From CAZYYO01 sp964650965 (GTDB lineage Bacteria > Bacillota > Clostridia > Lachnospirales > Lachnospiraceae), in NCBI GenBank assembly GCA_964650965.1, contig CAZYYO010000024.1, positions 1-33,224 on the forward strand: DNA of 33,224 nt, written 5' to 3'. Numbering within the stretch: the stretch's first letter is position 1; each line of letters begins with the position of its first letter. A model generated the notes under the pieces. The model made no database searches. It was not told the origin of the DNA and was given only the letters and a program-made list of their open reading frames with translations. Of this stretch, positions 1 to 7,684 are shown piece after piece. Position numbers and translations under genes: made by a program.

Positions 1-29
1 TCGTAATGCATCGTAGATGCATTGCCTAC

Positions 30-64
30 GCACTGCTCTTTCTGCAAAGCAGAAAGAGCAGTGC
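30..64. repeat. 16-bp perfect hairpin with 3-nt loop
   Basis: Positions 30-45 (GCACTGCTCTTTCTGC) pair exactly with 49-64 across an AAA loop. On the plus strand it is followed by TCCTTTTG, so it could be a terminator of a plus-strand gene outside the window. On the minus strand it would lie in the 5' leader of a transcript from the promoters at 95-123 and 180-208, just after an AAAAGGAG stretch (65-72). A second, smaller inverted repeat AATGCAT/ATGCATT (5-11 and 17-23) lies next to it. Its role (terminator, leader structure or dispersed repeat) is open. Confidence 0.7.
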
Positions 65-94
65 TCCTTTTGTTGCTTCAACAGCAACTCGTAT

Positions 95-123
95 ATATTA
101 TCATTTCTACGAGGCCGTGTCAA
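95..123 (-). promoter_or_regulatory. Candidate sigma-A promoter P2 reading off the left edge
   Basis: On the minus strand TTGACA (118-123) is followed after exactly 17 bases by TAATAT (95-100). The start site would be near position 88, so the leader would run through the hairpin at 30-64. The -35 is perfect and the -10 matches consensus at 4 of 6 positions, with an overlapping GATAAT. Confidence 0.55.
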
Positions 124-179
124 CATCTTTTTTGATTTTTTTCAAATCATTTTTGACCTGTTTTTCGGTCAGCTAGATA

Positions 180-208
180 ATATTATCATCCAACATTAGA
201 GATGTCAA
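180..208 (-). promoter_or_regulatory. Candidate sigma-A promoter P1, tandem upstream copy
   Basis: On the minus strand TTGACA (203-208) and TAATAT (180-185) are separated by 17 bases. It shares with the downstream promoter at 95-123 the same -35, the same spacer length and the same ATGATAATAT end of the spacer and -10, which looks like a partial duplication. Both point to a gene left of the window. Confidence 0.55.
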
Positions 209-282
209 GAACTTTTTCACTTCTTTTTTTCTTATATTTTACATGCTTTTAAGGTTTATACATTATATTCTTATTGATAAAA

Positions 283-324
283 GAAGATGTAGTGGTTTGT
301 ATTCGAAACAACCCCTACATCTTC
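283..324 (-). terminator. Intrinsic terminator after the GH3 gene
   Basis: GAAGATGTAG (283-292) pairs with CTACATCTTC (315-324), with partial inner pairing between GGTTTGT-like arms. On the minus strand the stem is followed by TTTTATC. It lies about 120 bases after the GH3 stop codon. Confidence 0.7.
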
Positions 325-444
325 CTGTGATACCTAACTATTTCTTACTAAAATTCTTTTTCATGAATTTTTATTCATTGGATTTTCTTTCTTAGCTTGT
401 CCAATATTTTCTAATTTATTCACAAAATATGGTCTTGCTGTACA

Positions 445-2868
445 TTATTTCACCTGAGCATAGAAGCTTCTGGTCTTGCCATCAATATACAAATCCTCTG
501 TTACCTTGTAGCTATCCTCCAGACGAATATCGTCAGAGGAGGCTCCGATTCGCACATCAATATCCCCTGCTTCTATTTTCCATTTCATAGATTCATCCAA
601 AAATGCCATCTGGCTTGGGGATACCATAAATACTACCTGTTTCTTTTCACCAGGTTCCAAGGTTATCCGGGCAAAACCAGCCAGCTCCATTACCGGGCGG
701 GTCATGGATGCATAACGGTCGCTAAGATACAGCTGTACAATCTCTGTTCCAGTTACATTTCCTGTGTTGGCTACAGTAAGACTTACTTCCAGGTCTTCAT
801 CCGGCAGGACTTCTTTCTTATTTAATTGCAAATTGGAATATTCATAGGTGGTATATGACAGGCCATATCCAAAGAAATATCTTGGGGTATGAAGCATATC
901 CACATAATTCTTAAAACCAATACTGTCTCCCTGATGATAGGATGAACCATAGGGATGATTATAGTATATTGGAAGCTGTCCCGCATTTCTGGCAACAGAT
1001 AGTGGCAGTTTGCCGCTGGGGTTATATATGCCCAGAAGAACATCACATATCGCCGGTGCTCCCATTTCTGACGGATTCCAAGCCTCAATGATTGCATCCA
1101 AATACGCATCTGCAATATCAGAGGAAATAGGACGACCGTTAAAGTGTACTCCAACTAATGGCTTACCATACTGAGATGCCAGCTGAATAAACTCATCCTG
1201 GCATTGAGGCAGATTAATATCTGTTGCATCTACTCCCTCTCCCATGGAAGCAACAGAACCAGAGCCATGCTTTCCACCCAAAGTCATGATAACAAGATCT
1301 GCTTCTTTTACAGCTGCAATTGCTTTTGGAAAATGAGAGGTATCATTTCCAGCAATGGGATATCCATAAGAATAGGTTACTTCCACTCCACATGGAGCAA
1401 AGCGATCTCGCATCTCTTCATACAGACTCTTACAATCAGGATGGAACCGTTTTAGTGCCTCATCAAATTCCGGCGTCTCATCATTTTGAATCTGTGTTCC
1501 CGGAATGGTCTGATAGCTTGGACCTTCTATGGTAGAATCGGTGGCTTCATTAGAAGCATCCACCCCTGCTAGGGAATTGGCTGCGGCATAGATTGCTTCT
1601 GTCATGCTTACATGGGTGTAGCCTCCGAAGAAATGTCTTGCATTTCCACCATGACAACCGATAACTGCTATTTTCTTAATTTTCTTTTCTTCTATATTAA
1701 TAGGAAGCGTCTGATTCTCATTTTTTAACAGAATAAGTGATTCTCTGGCACTTTCCCGGGAAATCTGCTGTTCATCTCCATGTACCATTTCCTGCTCTAA
1801 TGCCTGGCCTGTCATGGCAAATGGATTCTCAAATAATCCCATTCTAAATTTCGCCTCTAAGACACGCAGCACTGCCCCATCTAAGATGAGCGGGGATACT
1901 TTATAGTCAGCAAACCACTCTCCCAGTTCTTCGTTATAGGCTTCACAGCTGGGAAGCTCCACATCCAGTCCTGCTTCCAGACAGGCCAGGCCCGTCTCTG
2001 TCATACTCTCATAGCAATGCTGTGTATTATGGGTGTTGGCAATAGAGCTATAATCCGCTGCCACTACTCCATCAAATCCCATTTCCTCCCGCAGCAAATC
2101 TGTCAAGATATTCTTACTTGCAGAAACAGGCTTTCCATTTAAAGAATCATAGCACGGCATAATGCCACGCAGCTTGGACTGTGTTATGGCTGCCTGGAAG
2201 GGCTTGGCGTAGATTTCTCTTAGCTGACGTTCCCCAATTTCACAATTCGCTCCATGGATGGCTCCCTGAGAATTATGGAATGCCAGAAAATGCTTGGCTA
2301 TGCATTCCGATTTCTGACCATTACTGGTGCCACCCTGAACCCCCTTGGTGAAGCCAGCTCCTAATGCAGCTGCCAGGGTTGGATCTTCTCCGTAGCTTTC
2401 TCCCATACGTCCCATTCTGGCATCTCGGGAAATGTCTAATACCGGTGCCAGGGTCTGGGTCACTCCTACTGCCCTTTCCTGACGGGCTACAATTTCTCCC
2501 AGCCTCTCCTCCATCTCAGGATTCCAGGAGGATGCCCGATTCATAGCAGACGGAAAGCTTACCGCGTTGGGCACATATGCTCCACACAAGCCTTCCATGT
2601 GAAACACGGCTGGAATATGGTGTTCACTGCGCTCCATAATCTCCTTTTGTGTCTTAATCTGTTCCTGTGCTAATTTCTGTAAATCGTCAATATTTCGAAA
2701 TTCCAGTGTGGACACCTGTCCAATTCCATGTTTTGTTGCTTCCTTTATATCTCCGTGATTATACCAGACTCCATTAATCTGAGCCATTCTCTCTTCTATG
2801 CTCATTTTGGAAAGTAAGTCCAGTGCACGATGTTTCGGCGATAATGTTTTATCAAGATAATCTTCCAT
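445..2868 (-). CDS. Glycoside hydrolase family 3 beta-glycosidase (beta-glucosidase/xylosidase type)
   Basis: An 807-residue retaining exo-beta-glycosidase that would remove single sugars from the non-reducing end of imported oligosaccharides. Family 3 signs in order: LAPVLDISRDARMGRMGESY (140-159), the KHF motif (192-194), and GFDGVVAADY with the likely nucleophile Asp272. An alpha/beta second domain follows around 370-640 and a fibronectin-III-like end around 690-765 (ELAGFARITLEPGEKK). Length is normal for the three-domain form. There is no signal peptide, so the enzyme is cytoplasmic. AAAGGAG sits just before the ATG. The gene stands alone between two terminators. Exact substrate (glucoside, xyloside or other) cannot be told from the sequence. 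Confidence 0.93.
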   Translation of the reverse strand: MEDYLDKTLSPKHRALDLLSKMSIEERMAQINGVWYNHGDIKEATKHGIGQVSTLEFRNIDDLQKLAQEQIKTQKEIMERSEHHIPAVFHMEGLCGAYVPNAVSFPSAMNRASSWNPEMEERLGEIVARQERAVGVTQTLAPVLDISRDARMGRMGESYGEDPTLAAALGAGFTKGVQGGTSNGQKSECIAKHFLAFHNSQGAIHGANCEIGERQLREIYAKPFQAAITQSKLRGIMPCYDSLNGKPVSASKNILTDLLREEMGFDGVVAADYSSIANTHNTQHCYESMTETGLACLEAGLDVELPSCEAYNEELGEWFADYKVSPLILDGAVLRVLEAKFRMGLFENPFAMTGQALEQEMVHGDEQQISRESARESLILLKNENQTLPINIEEKKIKKIAVIGCHGGNARHFFGGYTHVSMTEAIYAAANSLAGVDASNEATDSTIEGPSYQTIPGTQIQNDETPEFDEALKRFHPDCKSLYEEMRDRFAPCGVEVTYSYGYPIAGNDTSHFPKAIAAVKEADLVIMTLGGKHGSGSVASMGEGVDATDINLPQCQDEFIQLASQYGKPLVGVHFNGRPISSDIADAYLDAIIEAWNPSEMGAPAICDVLLGIYNPSGKLPLSVARNAGQLPIYYNHPYGSSYHQGDSIGFKNYVDMLHTPRYFFGYGLSYTTYEYSNLQLNKKEVLPDEDLEVSLTVANTGNVTGTEIVQLYLSDRYASMTRPVMELAGFARITLEPGEKKQVVFMVSPSQMAFLDESMKWKIEAGDIDVRIGASSDDIRLEDSYKVTEDLYIDGKTRSFYAQVK

Positions 2869-2905
2869 GTTGTTCTCCTTTTGTTTTAGATTTTTGCGTT
2901 ATAAA

Positions 2906-2935
2906 AAGGTCTCCTTCATTATAAAAGGAGACCTT
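2906..2935 (-). terminator. Intrinsic terminator of the small unknown gene
   Basis: AAGGTCTCCTT (2906-2916) and AAGGAGACCTT (2925-2935) form an 11-bp stem with an 8-base loop; on the minus strand TTT follows directly after the stem. It ends transcription of the gene at 2986-3216. The loop and arm also hold TATAAT (2918-2923 on the minus strand), 15 bases after TTGCAA, so a promoter for the GH3 gene may overlap the hairpin. Confidence 0.8.
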
Positions 2936-2985
2936 CATTTGCAACAGTAAAATATTCAGTTTCTCGTACAATATCTAGTTTCATT

Positions 2986-3216
2986 TTATTGTTGTAGAAA
3001 CTCTGCCAGGGTATCATAATCCGCTTTCTCAGCACATTCTATGTAGCCCGATTCCACATAATCCGGATCATCAATTAATGTTACCAGAATCATCTTCGTC
3101 AACATAGACTTCAAATTCAGCCGATCTCCCTGGGGTGAACAAAATAGCACTTCCCCTTTGCACGTTCTCACCTTTTCTAAGAATTTTGTCATGTTACAAT
3201 CTTTGATTAGTTTCAT
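2986..3216 (-). CDS. Small conserved-looking protein of unknown function, 76 residues
   Basis: I do not recognise this protein. It is 76 residues from the ATG at 3216. A TTG start eight codons earlier (3240) is in frame but less likely. The sequence starts MKLIKDCNMTKFLEKVRTC, with a mixed charged/hydrophobic composition, no signal peptide and no clear transmembrane segment, and ends in an acidic, helix-like tail (DTLAEFLQQ). GGGGG lies about 9 bases before the ATG. A promoter (3261-3289) and a terminator (2906-2935) frame it, so it is a single-gene unit. That framing is the main reason to call it a gene. Confidence 0.65.
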   Translation of the reverse strand: MKLIKDCNMTKFLEKVRTCKGEVLFCSPQGDRLNLKSMLTKMILVTLIDDPDYVESGYIECAEKADYDTLAEFLQQ

Positions 3217-3260
3217 ATCCTTTGTTAACCCCCATCCCAAGATTCAGTATTTATAACTAT

Positions 3261-3289
3261 ATTGTACCACTAATTTCCTGTGTTCTCAC
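3261..3289 (-). promoter_or_regulatory. Candidate promoter of the small unknown gene
   Basis: Minus strand GTGAGA (3284-3289), 17 bases, TACAAT (3261-3266). The -35 matches at 4 of 6 positions and the -10 at 5 of 6. It lies about 45 bases upstream of the ATG at 3216. Confidence 0.45.
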
Positions 3290-3358
3290 CTATAAATATA
3301 GAAAATTTATGATATTTTTATGGATTTTGGGAATGATTACCTATAAAATCAGTTTCTT

Positions 3359-3952
3359 CTACAGTTTGATGCCCATGGCAATTTCCTGCTCTCCCTGTTC
3401 TAACACTGTAAAGCCGTATTTACGATAGAAATTCATTCCCTTCTCGTTGTCCGGTGCCACACATAATACCAGTCCGGGAACTCCTTCTTCCCGCAAATGT
3501 GCAATCAGGGTATCCATCATTTTGCTTCCCAGACCTTTTCGCTGGTAGCCATCATCAATATCAATATGTAAATGTGCCGGATATTCCTTGGCAAAAGCTC
3601 GTAGACCCTCAACAGTGCCCAGTCCCATCATCTTGGTGATAGGATTGCTGCTGACTTCTACATATTCCTTCACAAATACTTCTTCCCATTTATCAAAATC
3701 CTTACTGCAGAGAATATATCCTATCGGTGTATCCTGCTCATCTACCGCCACGTAGCAATGCTGTGGTTCCTTCTCAATATAATAGTGGCAAAAGGTATCT
3801 AGCAATGCCTCCGGCATAAACTTTGCCATCATGGCCTGCTGAGGATCTTGTTCCTCTCCTGCTGCCTCTGCTCCTGCAGCTGGCCCTGTTCCCAAACAGA
3901 TTTCCTCCACTCTCTGATAATCTTTCTTTTCATACTTACGAATCTTACACAT
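3359..3952 (-). CDS. GNAT-family N-acetyltransferase
   Basis: A 197-residue acetyl-CoA-dependent N-acyltransferase. The acetyl-CoA binding signature is QRKGLG (137-142) in the context HLHIDIDDGYQRKGLG, followed by a helix and the closing NEKGMNFYRKYGF segment (169-181). The start at 3952 (MCKIRKYEKK) is chosen because GTGGAGGAATTTGT ends right at this ATG. An upstream ATG at 4009 has no such site and adds 19 poorly fitting residues. The HLHID...YQRKGLG pattern recalls the GNAT group related to the C-terminal domain of O-GlcNAcase, but this is only a resemblance. The substrate is unknown. The gene is alone, between the terminator at 4062-4091 and the promoter of the next gene. Confidence 0.88.
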   Translation of the reverse strand: MCKIRKYEKKDYQRVEEICLGTGPAAGAEAAGEEQDPQQAMMAKFMPEALLDTFCHYYIEKEPQHCYVAVDEQDTPIGYILCSKDFDKWEEVFVKEYVEVSSNPITKMMGLGTVEGLRAFAKEYPAHLHIDIDDGYQRKGLGSKMMDTLIAHLREEGVPGLVLCVAPDNEKGMNFYRKYGFTVLEQGEQEIAMGIKL

Positions 3953-4061
3953 ACAAATTCCTCCACATGCTTTATTTTCCTCATAATTATATTCTAAATT
4001 GAATGACAAAGCCTATCACATATCTAAGGTTTTTGTCTGATTCATAATCATTCATAACGAA

Positions 4062-4091
4062 AAGACCTGGCAGATTTCTCCACCAGGTCTT
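4062..4091 (-). terminator. Intrinsic terminator of the lipoprotein gene
   Basis: AAGACCTGG (4062-4070) pairs with CCAGGTCTT (4083-4091) over a 12-base loop; the minus strand continues with TTTCGTT. It lies about 60 bases after the lipoprotein stop. Confidence 0.75.
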
Positions 4092-4148
4092 CTCCATTAT
4101 AACAGTAGCTTTGCATTTTCAACGTGCAACCATTTTGGTTGATATTTT

Positions 4149-5258
4149 CTACTGTTTTGCTAAGTCTGCTTTTAATGTTCCAAGGCTATAAGCACTTGCA
4201 TCAACCTCAACACCTTCAAAGGTAAGGTCTGCATTGGTCTTTAATTCGCCCATCTTCTCTAAGGTAACGGTAATTGTTCCGTCATCAGCTACTGCATAAG
4301 TACCAGCATCCATAGGCATCTGTGCCGTTCCAAGACTGATAATTAAATCACAGGTCTTGTCAGAATAGCATGCGATTTCAACATTAATATCCATTCCCAT
4401 ATCAGAAGGAGATACTCCTACGAAATCAAGTGCCTTTGGTTTGGAAACGTCGATGGTTAACTCAACTGCTGCTCCACCTTCTGGTGTGTAGGTTGCTCCA
4501 TCACCTGCTTCATTAACAACAACGGTTGCTCCAGTATCAGAGCTGTCATCTGGTGTTAAGGTATAGGTCTTCTTGTCATCAGCCATCTTCCAGGTTCCAT
4601 CAACTTCGTACTCGCCAATTAAATCAGCATAGGTTCCATCATGATTTAATGCTACGGTACAGGTCTCATCTGCAGTAGAAACTGCCTTTAAGTAAGCAAT
4701 TCCAACTTCACCCTTGTAACCAGAGTCTGCCTGACCAGATTTTCCATCTAATCCTTCTTCATCTTTTGTCATTCTTACATCTTCACAGCCGGTTCCGCAT
4801 ACATTATCGGTATCATTATAGATATAGGTTCCGTCGTATGCACAACGTCCAACTTCTTCGCCAGCAAAGTTAGAGAATACGATAGTGTAATCGGTAGAAC
4901 CCTTCTTCATTTCCGTTTCTTCGCCCTCTGCTGCTCTTTCGAAACTAACCTCGTAATCACATTTCTCTTTTACTACTTCGTAGGTTCCAGCCTGTGTAAT
5001 CTGGTTGGATGCAATTCCAAGATAATATACATTTCCAATGGATGATTCCTCATATAAGTGAATGTAATTTACCCATGTTCCCATGCCATCTACTTCATAG
5101 GTCCACTGATAATATCCAGCAGGTTCTGATACATCCCCTTTTGCTTCTGTTTTGGTATCGGTATCTGCATTGTCTGTCTTCTTACTTCCGCAGCCTGCAA
5201 ATAATGATACTGCCATAAGTCCTGTGCACAATAGTGCTAAAACTTTCTTTCCTTTCAT
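4149..5258 (-). CDS. Secreted lipoprotein of unknown function
   Basis: A 369-residue exported protein with a lipoprotein signal peptide: charged MKGKK, a hydrophobic stretch, and lipobox LFAGC with acylated Cys23. A Lys/Asp/Thr-rich linker follows (24-45). The mature part is acidic, beta-rich and modular, with recurring GTYEV / GEYEVDGTW / GTYAVADDGT elements, suggesting two or three related beta domains. CGTGC at about 154-158 is a possible disulphide or metal site. No catalytic motif is seen. AGGAGGGTG lies ideally before the ATG. A candidate operator resembling the one of the sugar transporter lies upstream (see 5305-5369), hinting that it belongs to the same regulon. It may bind glycans or cell-wall polymers, but this is a guess. 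Confidence 0.8.
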   Translation of the reverse strand: MKGKKVLALLCTGLMAVSLFAGCGSKKTDNADTDTKTEAKGDVSEPAGYYQWTYEVDGMGTWVNYIHLYEESSIGNVYYLGIASNQITQAGTYEVVKEKCDYEVSFERAAEGEETEMKKGSTDYTIVFSNFAGEEVGRCAYDGTYIYNDTDNVCGTGCEDVRMTKDEEGLDGKSGQADSGYKGEVGIAYLKAVSTADETCTVALNHDGTYADLIGEYEVDGTWKMADDKKTYTLTPDDSSDTGATVVVNEAGDGATYTPEGGAAVELTIDVSKPKALDFVGVSPSDMGMDINVEIACYSDKTCDLIISLGTAQMPMDAGTYAVADDGTITVTLEKMGELKTNADLTFEGVEVDASAYSLGTLKADLAKQ

Positions 5259-5304
5259 GTTTCACCCTCCTAAATAATTTGTTGCTCACGTTGAAGATAA
5301 CTCT

Positions 5305-5369
5305 ATTGTGCCACGAATGGAGGATTAAATATTTCAGAAATCCGATAGAAAACAACCCCAAATCCGACC
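5305..5369 (-). promoter_or_regulatory. Possible activator-dependent promoter of the lipoprotein gene
   Basis: Minus strand: half-sites GGTCGGATTT (5360-5369) and TATCGGATTT (5338-5347), spaced 22 bases. After 4 more bases comes the -35 position, here a poor AATATT (5328-5333), then 17 bases and CACAAT (5305-5310). The layout equals that at the transporter promoter (18022-18085) apart from one extra base between half-sites. The distal half-site overlaps the terminator at 5353-5382, so it may be chance. Confidence 0.35.
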
Positions 5370-5382
5370 AGATTTGGGGTTG
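5353..5382 (-). terminator. Intrinsic terminator of the kinase/regulator/SBP operon
   Basis: CAACCCCAAATC (5353-5364) pairs perfectly with GATTTGGGGTTG (5371-5382), loop of 6, followed on the minus strand by TTTTCTATC. It begins six bases after the stop codon region of the 5389-6915 gene. Confidence 0.88.
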
Positions 5383-5388
5383 CTATAT

Positions 5389-6915
5389 TTATTCCCGGTT
5401 CAGCCAGGTATTCAGCTGTGTTTGCTTCTCCTGAAGAATGGTGTCAATTCCTGCTTCCTGAAGGTCTATAAGAAAATCCTGATAGTTCTGCTTTAAGTCC
5501 ACGCTTCCACTTTCTAGTACATACAGGTACTTTTGAACCACCTGGTTCACTGCATATTCTTCCCGTATCACAGAGGAGGTGTCCATGACAACCCCCTGAT
5601 ATCTGCTGTCTGCTGCCTGTGCCTGCAGGTTATATTTCTCCGCTATCTCCTGTTGATATTTGTTCTGATAGCTAAAGCGATTCTCCTGTGCACCGAAGCT
5701 GGCGGTAGGGAAATAATATCCTGTACCGGTTTTTTTAATATACTTTACATTTGCATCTGCTATGGTGTAATGCTTATCCTGGATACCATAGCACAGAAGG
5801 TTGGTGACCTTCGTGCTGGAATAAAGCAGGTTAAGAAATTCTGCAGCCTTGGAAGCATAGCGGCTGGTTGACGGCAAGGTCCAGTAGCCCTGGGTAGCAG
5901 ATGGCAGAATCTGCTGGGGCTGCACCATCTGAAGACACACATAATCATTGTCTACTCCCAGAGATAAATCCATGGTATCCGGTCGGCTGGATGCCGGGTA
6001 CAGGAATACCTTTCCTGTCTTCAACAGACGAATTGCCCCATTGGTATAAATGGCACTGTCGTCAAAAATATACTCCCTGTCATACCAGCGATTCATATAG
6101 GATAGAAATTCCAGATATTCTGGAGTTGTAAATGCATTCTCCACCACATCACTGTCATTTCTTACTACTCCGGTATAGAAATCATCTCCCAGGGAATTTC
6201 CCAGTCTGGTATAATAGATGCCGCTGGTTCCTGTTTGTGTTGCTGTTATCTGTGCTAAGGGATACTGGTTCGGATACTGCTCCTTTAGCTTTTCCATAAT
6301 CTGTTCTATTTCATCATAGGTATAAATATGGTTGGGCTGGTAATTATAACCGGCCTCATTTAAGATATTCTCTGATATCCACAGCCCGTAGCCCTGAGCC
6401 TCTGCTTCCTTAATATCTGCCACCCCATATATCTTGCCCTGCTGCGTTGCTGCCTGGGTAATTGCCCCCTGGCTCATCTGATTCTTAATGTAAATGTAGG
6501 TCATATCCCGTTTCAGATAGCCACTCATGGACTGAAGCAAACCCGCATCAATAAAGGGCTTTATGCTGGAGCCCTGGATATACATTAAATCAATGGTATC
6601 CCCTCTGCTTAACCACTGCATATATTCCTGATAGCTGCTGTAGATATTAACCGGACGAAGCTCCACAGTCACGCCGATTTCCTCTTGTGTAATCTCATTT
6701 ATTGCTGCTTCCACTTCCTGCAAATCCGTGAAATCGCATACAGCAGAATCATAGGGATACGCCACCACAATACTGGTTTTATCTCCTGATTCCTTCTGGA
6801 TTTGAAGGTCATTTTTCCCCAGAAAGGTACCACCATACACATTTACCACAAAACATATCACCAGCAGGAATGCTGTTAAAATAAGACCTTCTCTAATTCT
6901 CCTTGGATAATTCAT
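5389..6915 (-). CDS. Membrane-anchored extracellular solute-binding-like protein linked to a two-component system
   Basis: A 508-residue protein with an N-terminal membrane segment (about 9-28, EGLILTAFLLVICFVVNVYG) and no lipobox cysteine, so it is probably held by an uncleaved signal anchor. The rest faces outside and resembles family-1 solute-binding proteins: an opening IVVAYPYDSAV strand, DLMYIQGSSIKPFIDAGLL (about 120) and a long alpha/beta body. Its start overlaps the end of the response regulator gene by 23 bases, so it is co-translated with it. No permease is next to it. I infer a sensory role, presenting a ligand to the kinase, rather than transport. A role as a spare transporter component cannot be excluded. 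AGAAGGAAG precedes the ATG. Confidence 0.82.
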   Translation of the reverse strand: MNYPRRIREGLILTAFLLVICFVVNVYGGTFLGKNDLQIQKESGDKTSIVVAYPYDSAVCDFTDLQEVEAAINEITQEEIGVTVELRPVNIYSSYQEYMQWLSRGDTIDLMYIQGSSIKPFIDAGLLQSMSGYLKRDMTYIYIKNQMSQGAITQAATQQGKIYGVADIKEAEAQGYGLWISENILNEAGYNYQPNHIYTYDEIEQIMEKLKEQYPNQYPLAQITATQTGTSGIYYTRLGNSLGDDFYTGVVRNDSDVVENAFTTPEYLEFLSYMNRWYDREYIFDDSAIYTNGAIRLLKTGKVFLYPASSRPDTMDLSLGVDNDYVCLQMVQPQQILPSATQGYWTLPSTSRYASKAAEFLNLLYSSTKVTNLLCYGIQDKHYTIADANVKYIKKTGTGYYFPTASFGAQENRFSYQNKYQQEIAEKYNLQAQAADSRYQGVVMDTSSVIREEYAVNQVVQKYLYVLESGSVDLKQNYQDFLIDLQEAGIDTILQEKQTQLNTWLNRE

Positions 6916-7684
6916 GCTTTTCTTCCTTCTTCTGGAATTCTCTTGGGGTCATATGATAATACTTCTTAAACTGTTCCGTGAAATAGGAATAATTTCCAAA
7001 GCCTACTTTACCTGCAACCATAGTAATGGTCATCTTTGAATCCCGCAGCAACTCTCTGGCCAGCTGCATTCTTTTGTGAAGGATATACTCTGATACCGTC
7101 TTGCCATAGCGTTTCTTAAAGGAACGGGTTAAATGATCTGCACTTAAATAGGCCATCTGTGCCAATGCACTCACGGACAGGTTATCATTTAGATTCTCAT
7201 CAATATAATGCGCTACCTTCTCCACCGTATCTTCCGTAGTCTCCTGCTCATCCTCCTGCATACTGTGAATGTACTGCTGCCCGTATTCGGTCATAATGGT
7301 ATTCTGTTGCTTCTTTGCGATGGTCTGCTGTGCCTTGCGTAATGCCTCTGTCAGAACATCATACCGCACCGGCTTTAGCATATATTCCAGACAATGGAGG
7401 GTCACCGCCTGTCTGGCATAGTCAAATTCATCATGACAGCTTAATATAATGGTCTCTGTATCTGGGGAATGCTCATTAATCCATCCAATCAGCTCGATTC
7501 CACTTTCATCCGGCATTTCAATATCGCAGACTGCCAAATCAATACGGTGGTTCTGAAGAATTTCCACTGCTTCACTGTAGCTGCCACAGCTATGTATCTG
7601 GCTGAAATCCAGCAGATTCCATTCTACCCCATCTAAGACTCCCTGAATTGCAATTGGTTCATCATCTACAATTAATATTTCCAT
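6893..7684 (-). CDS. Response regulator, YesN type, with AraC-family DNA-binding domain
   Basis: A 263-residue cytoplasmic transcription regulator. The receiver domain (1-120) has the acidic pair DDE (7-9), the phosphoacceptor Asp54 in AVCDIEMPDESG, and the conserved KPV near 102-104 (EYMLKPVRYD). A linker (125-150) leads to an AraC-type double helix-turn-helix (about 155-255) with SVSALAQMAYLSADHLTRSF and the signature ending VGFGNYSYFTEQFKKYYHMTPREF. It overlaps the kinase gene by 13 bases upstream and the SBP-like gene by 23 bases downstream. It is the best candidate to bind the 21-bp direct repeats at 18055-18085 and 19297-19327, since AraC-type domains often bind such sites. That link is inference. 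Confidence 0.93.
   Translation of the reverse strand: MEILIVDDEPIAIQGVLDGVEWNLLDFSQIHSCGSYSEAVEILQNHRIDLAVCDIEMPDESGIELIGWINEHSPDTETIILSCHDEFDYARQAVTLHCLEYMLKPVRYDVLTEALRKAQQTIAKKQQNTIMTEYGQQYIHSMQEDEQETTEDTVEKVAHYIDENLNDNLSVSALAQMAYLSADHLTRSFKKRYGKTVSEYILHKRMQLARELLRDSKMTITMVAGKVGFGNYSYFTEQFKKYYHMTPREFQKKEEKHELSKEN

Larger units (their letters stand above)
1..444. other. Gene-free left edge with promoters, hairpins and a terminator
   Basis: I see no convincing gene in this stretch. It holds a 16-bp perfect hairpin near the left edge, two tandem minus-strand promoters that point out of the window, an AT-rich segment, and the terminator of the GH3 gene. Short reading frames exist on both strands but lack a sound ribosome binding site. 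The first codons of a minus-strand gene lying to the left of the window may be present in the first 30 bases, but this cannot be decided from what is visible. Confidence 0.6.

Noticed and set aside
112..174. Minus-strand frame reading TEKQVKNDLKKIKKD followed by DVDTAS and a stop, between the two tandem promoters
   Set aside because: The composition is protein-like, but the only possible start is CTG right after a stop codon with no ribosome binding site, and the frame overlaps the second promoter. It is best seen as a chance frame or a worn remnant.
17..199. Short plus-strand frame at the left edge (60 codons)
   Set aside because: It runs through the 16-bp hairpin and two minus-strand promoters, lacks a ribosome binding site and has a Phe/Ile-rich composition of AT-rich DNA.
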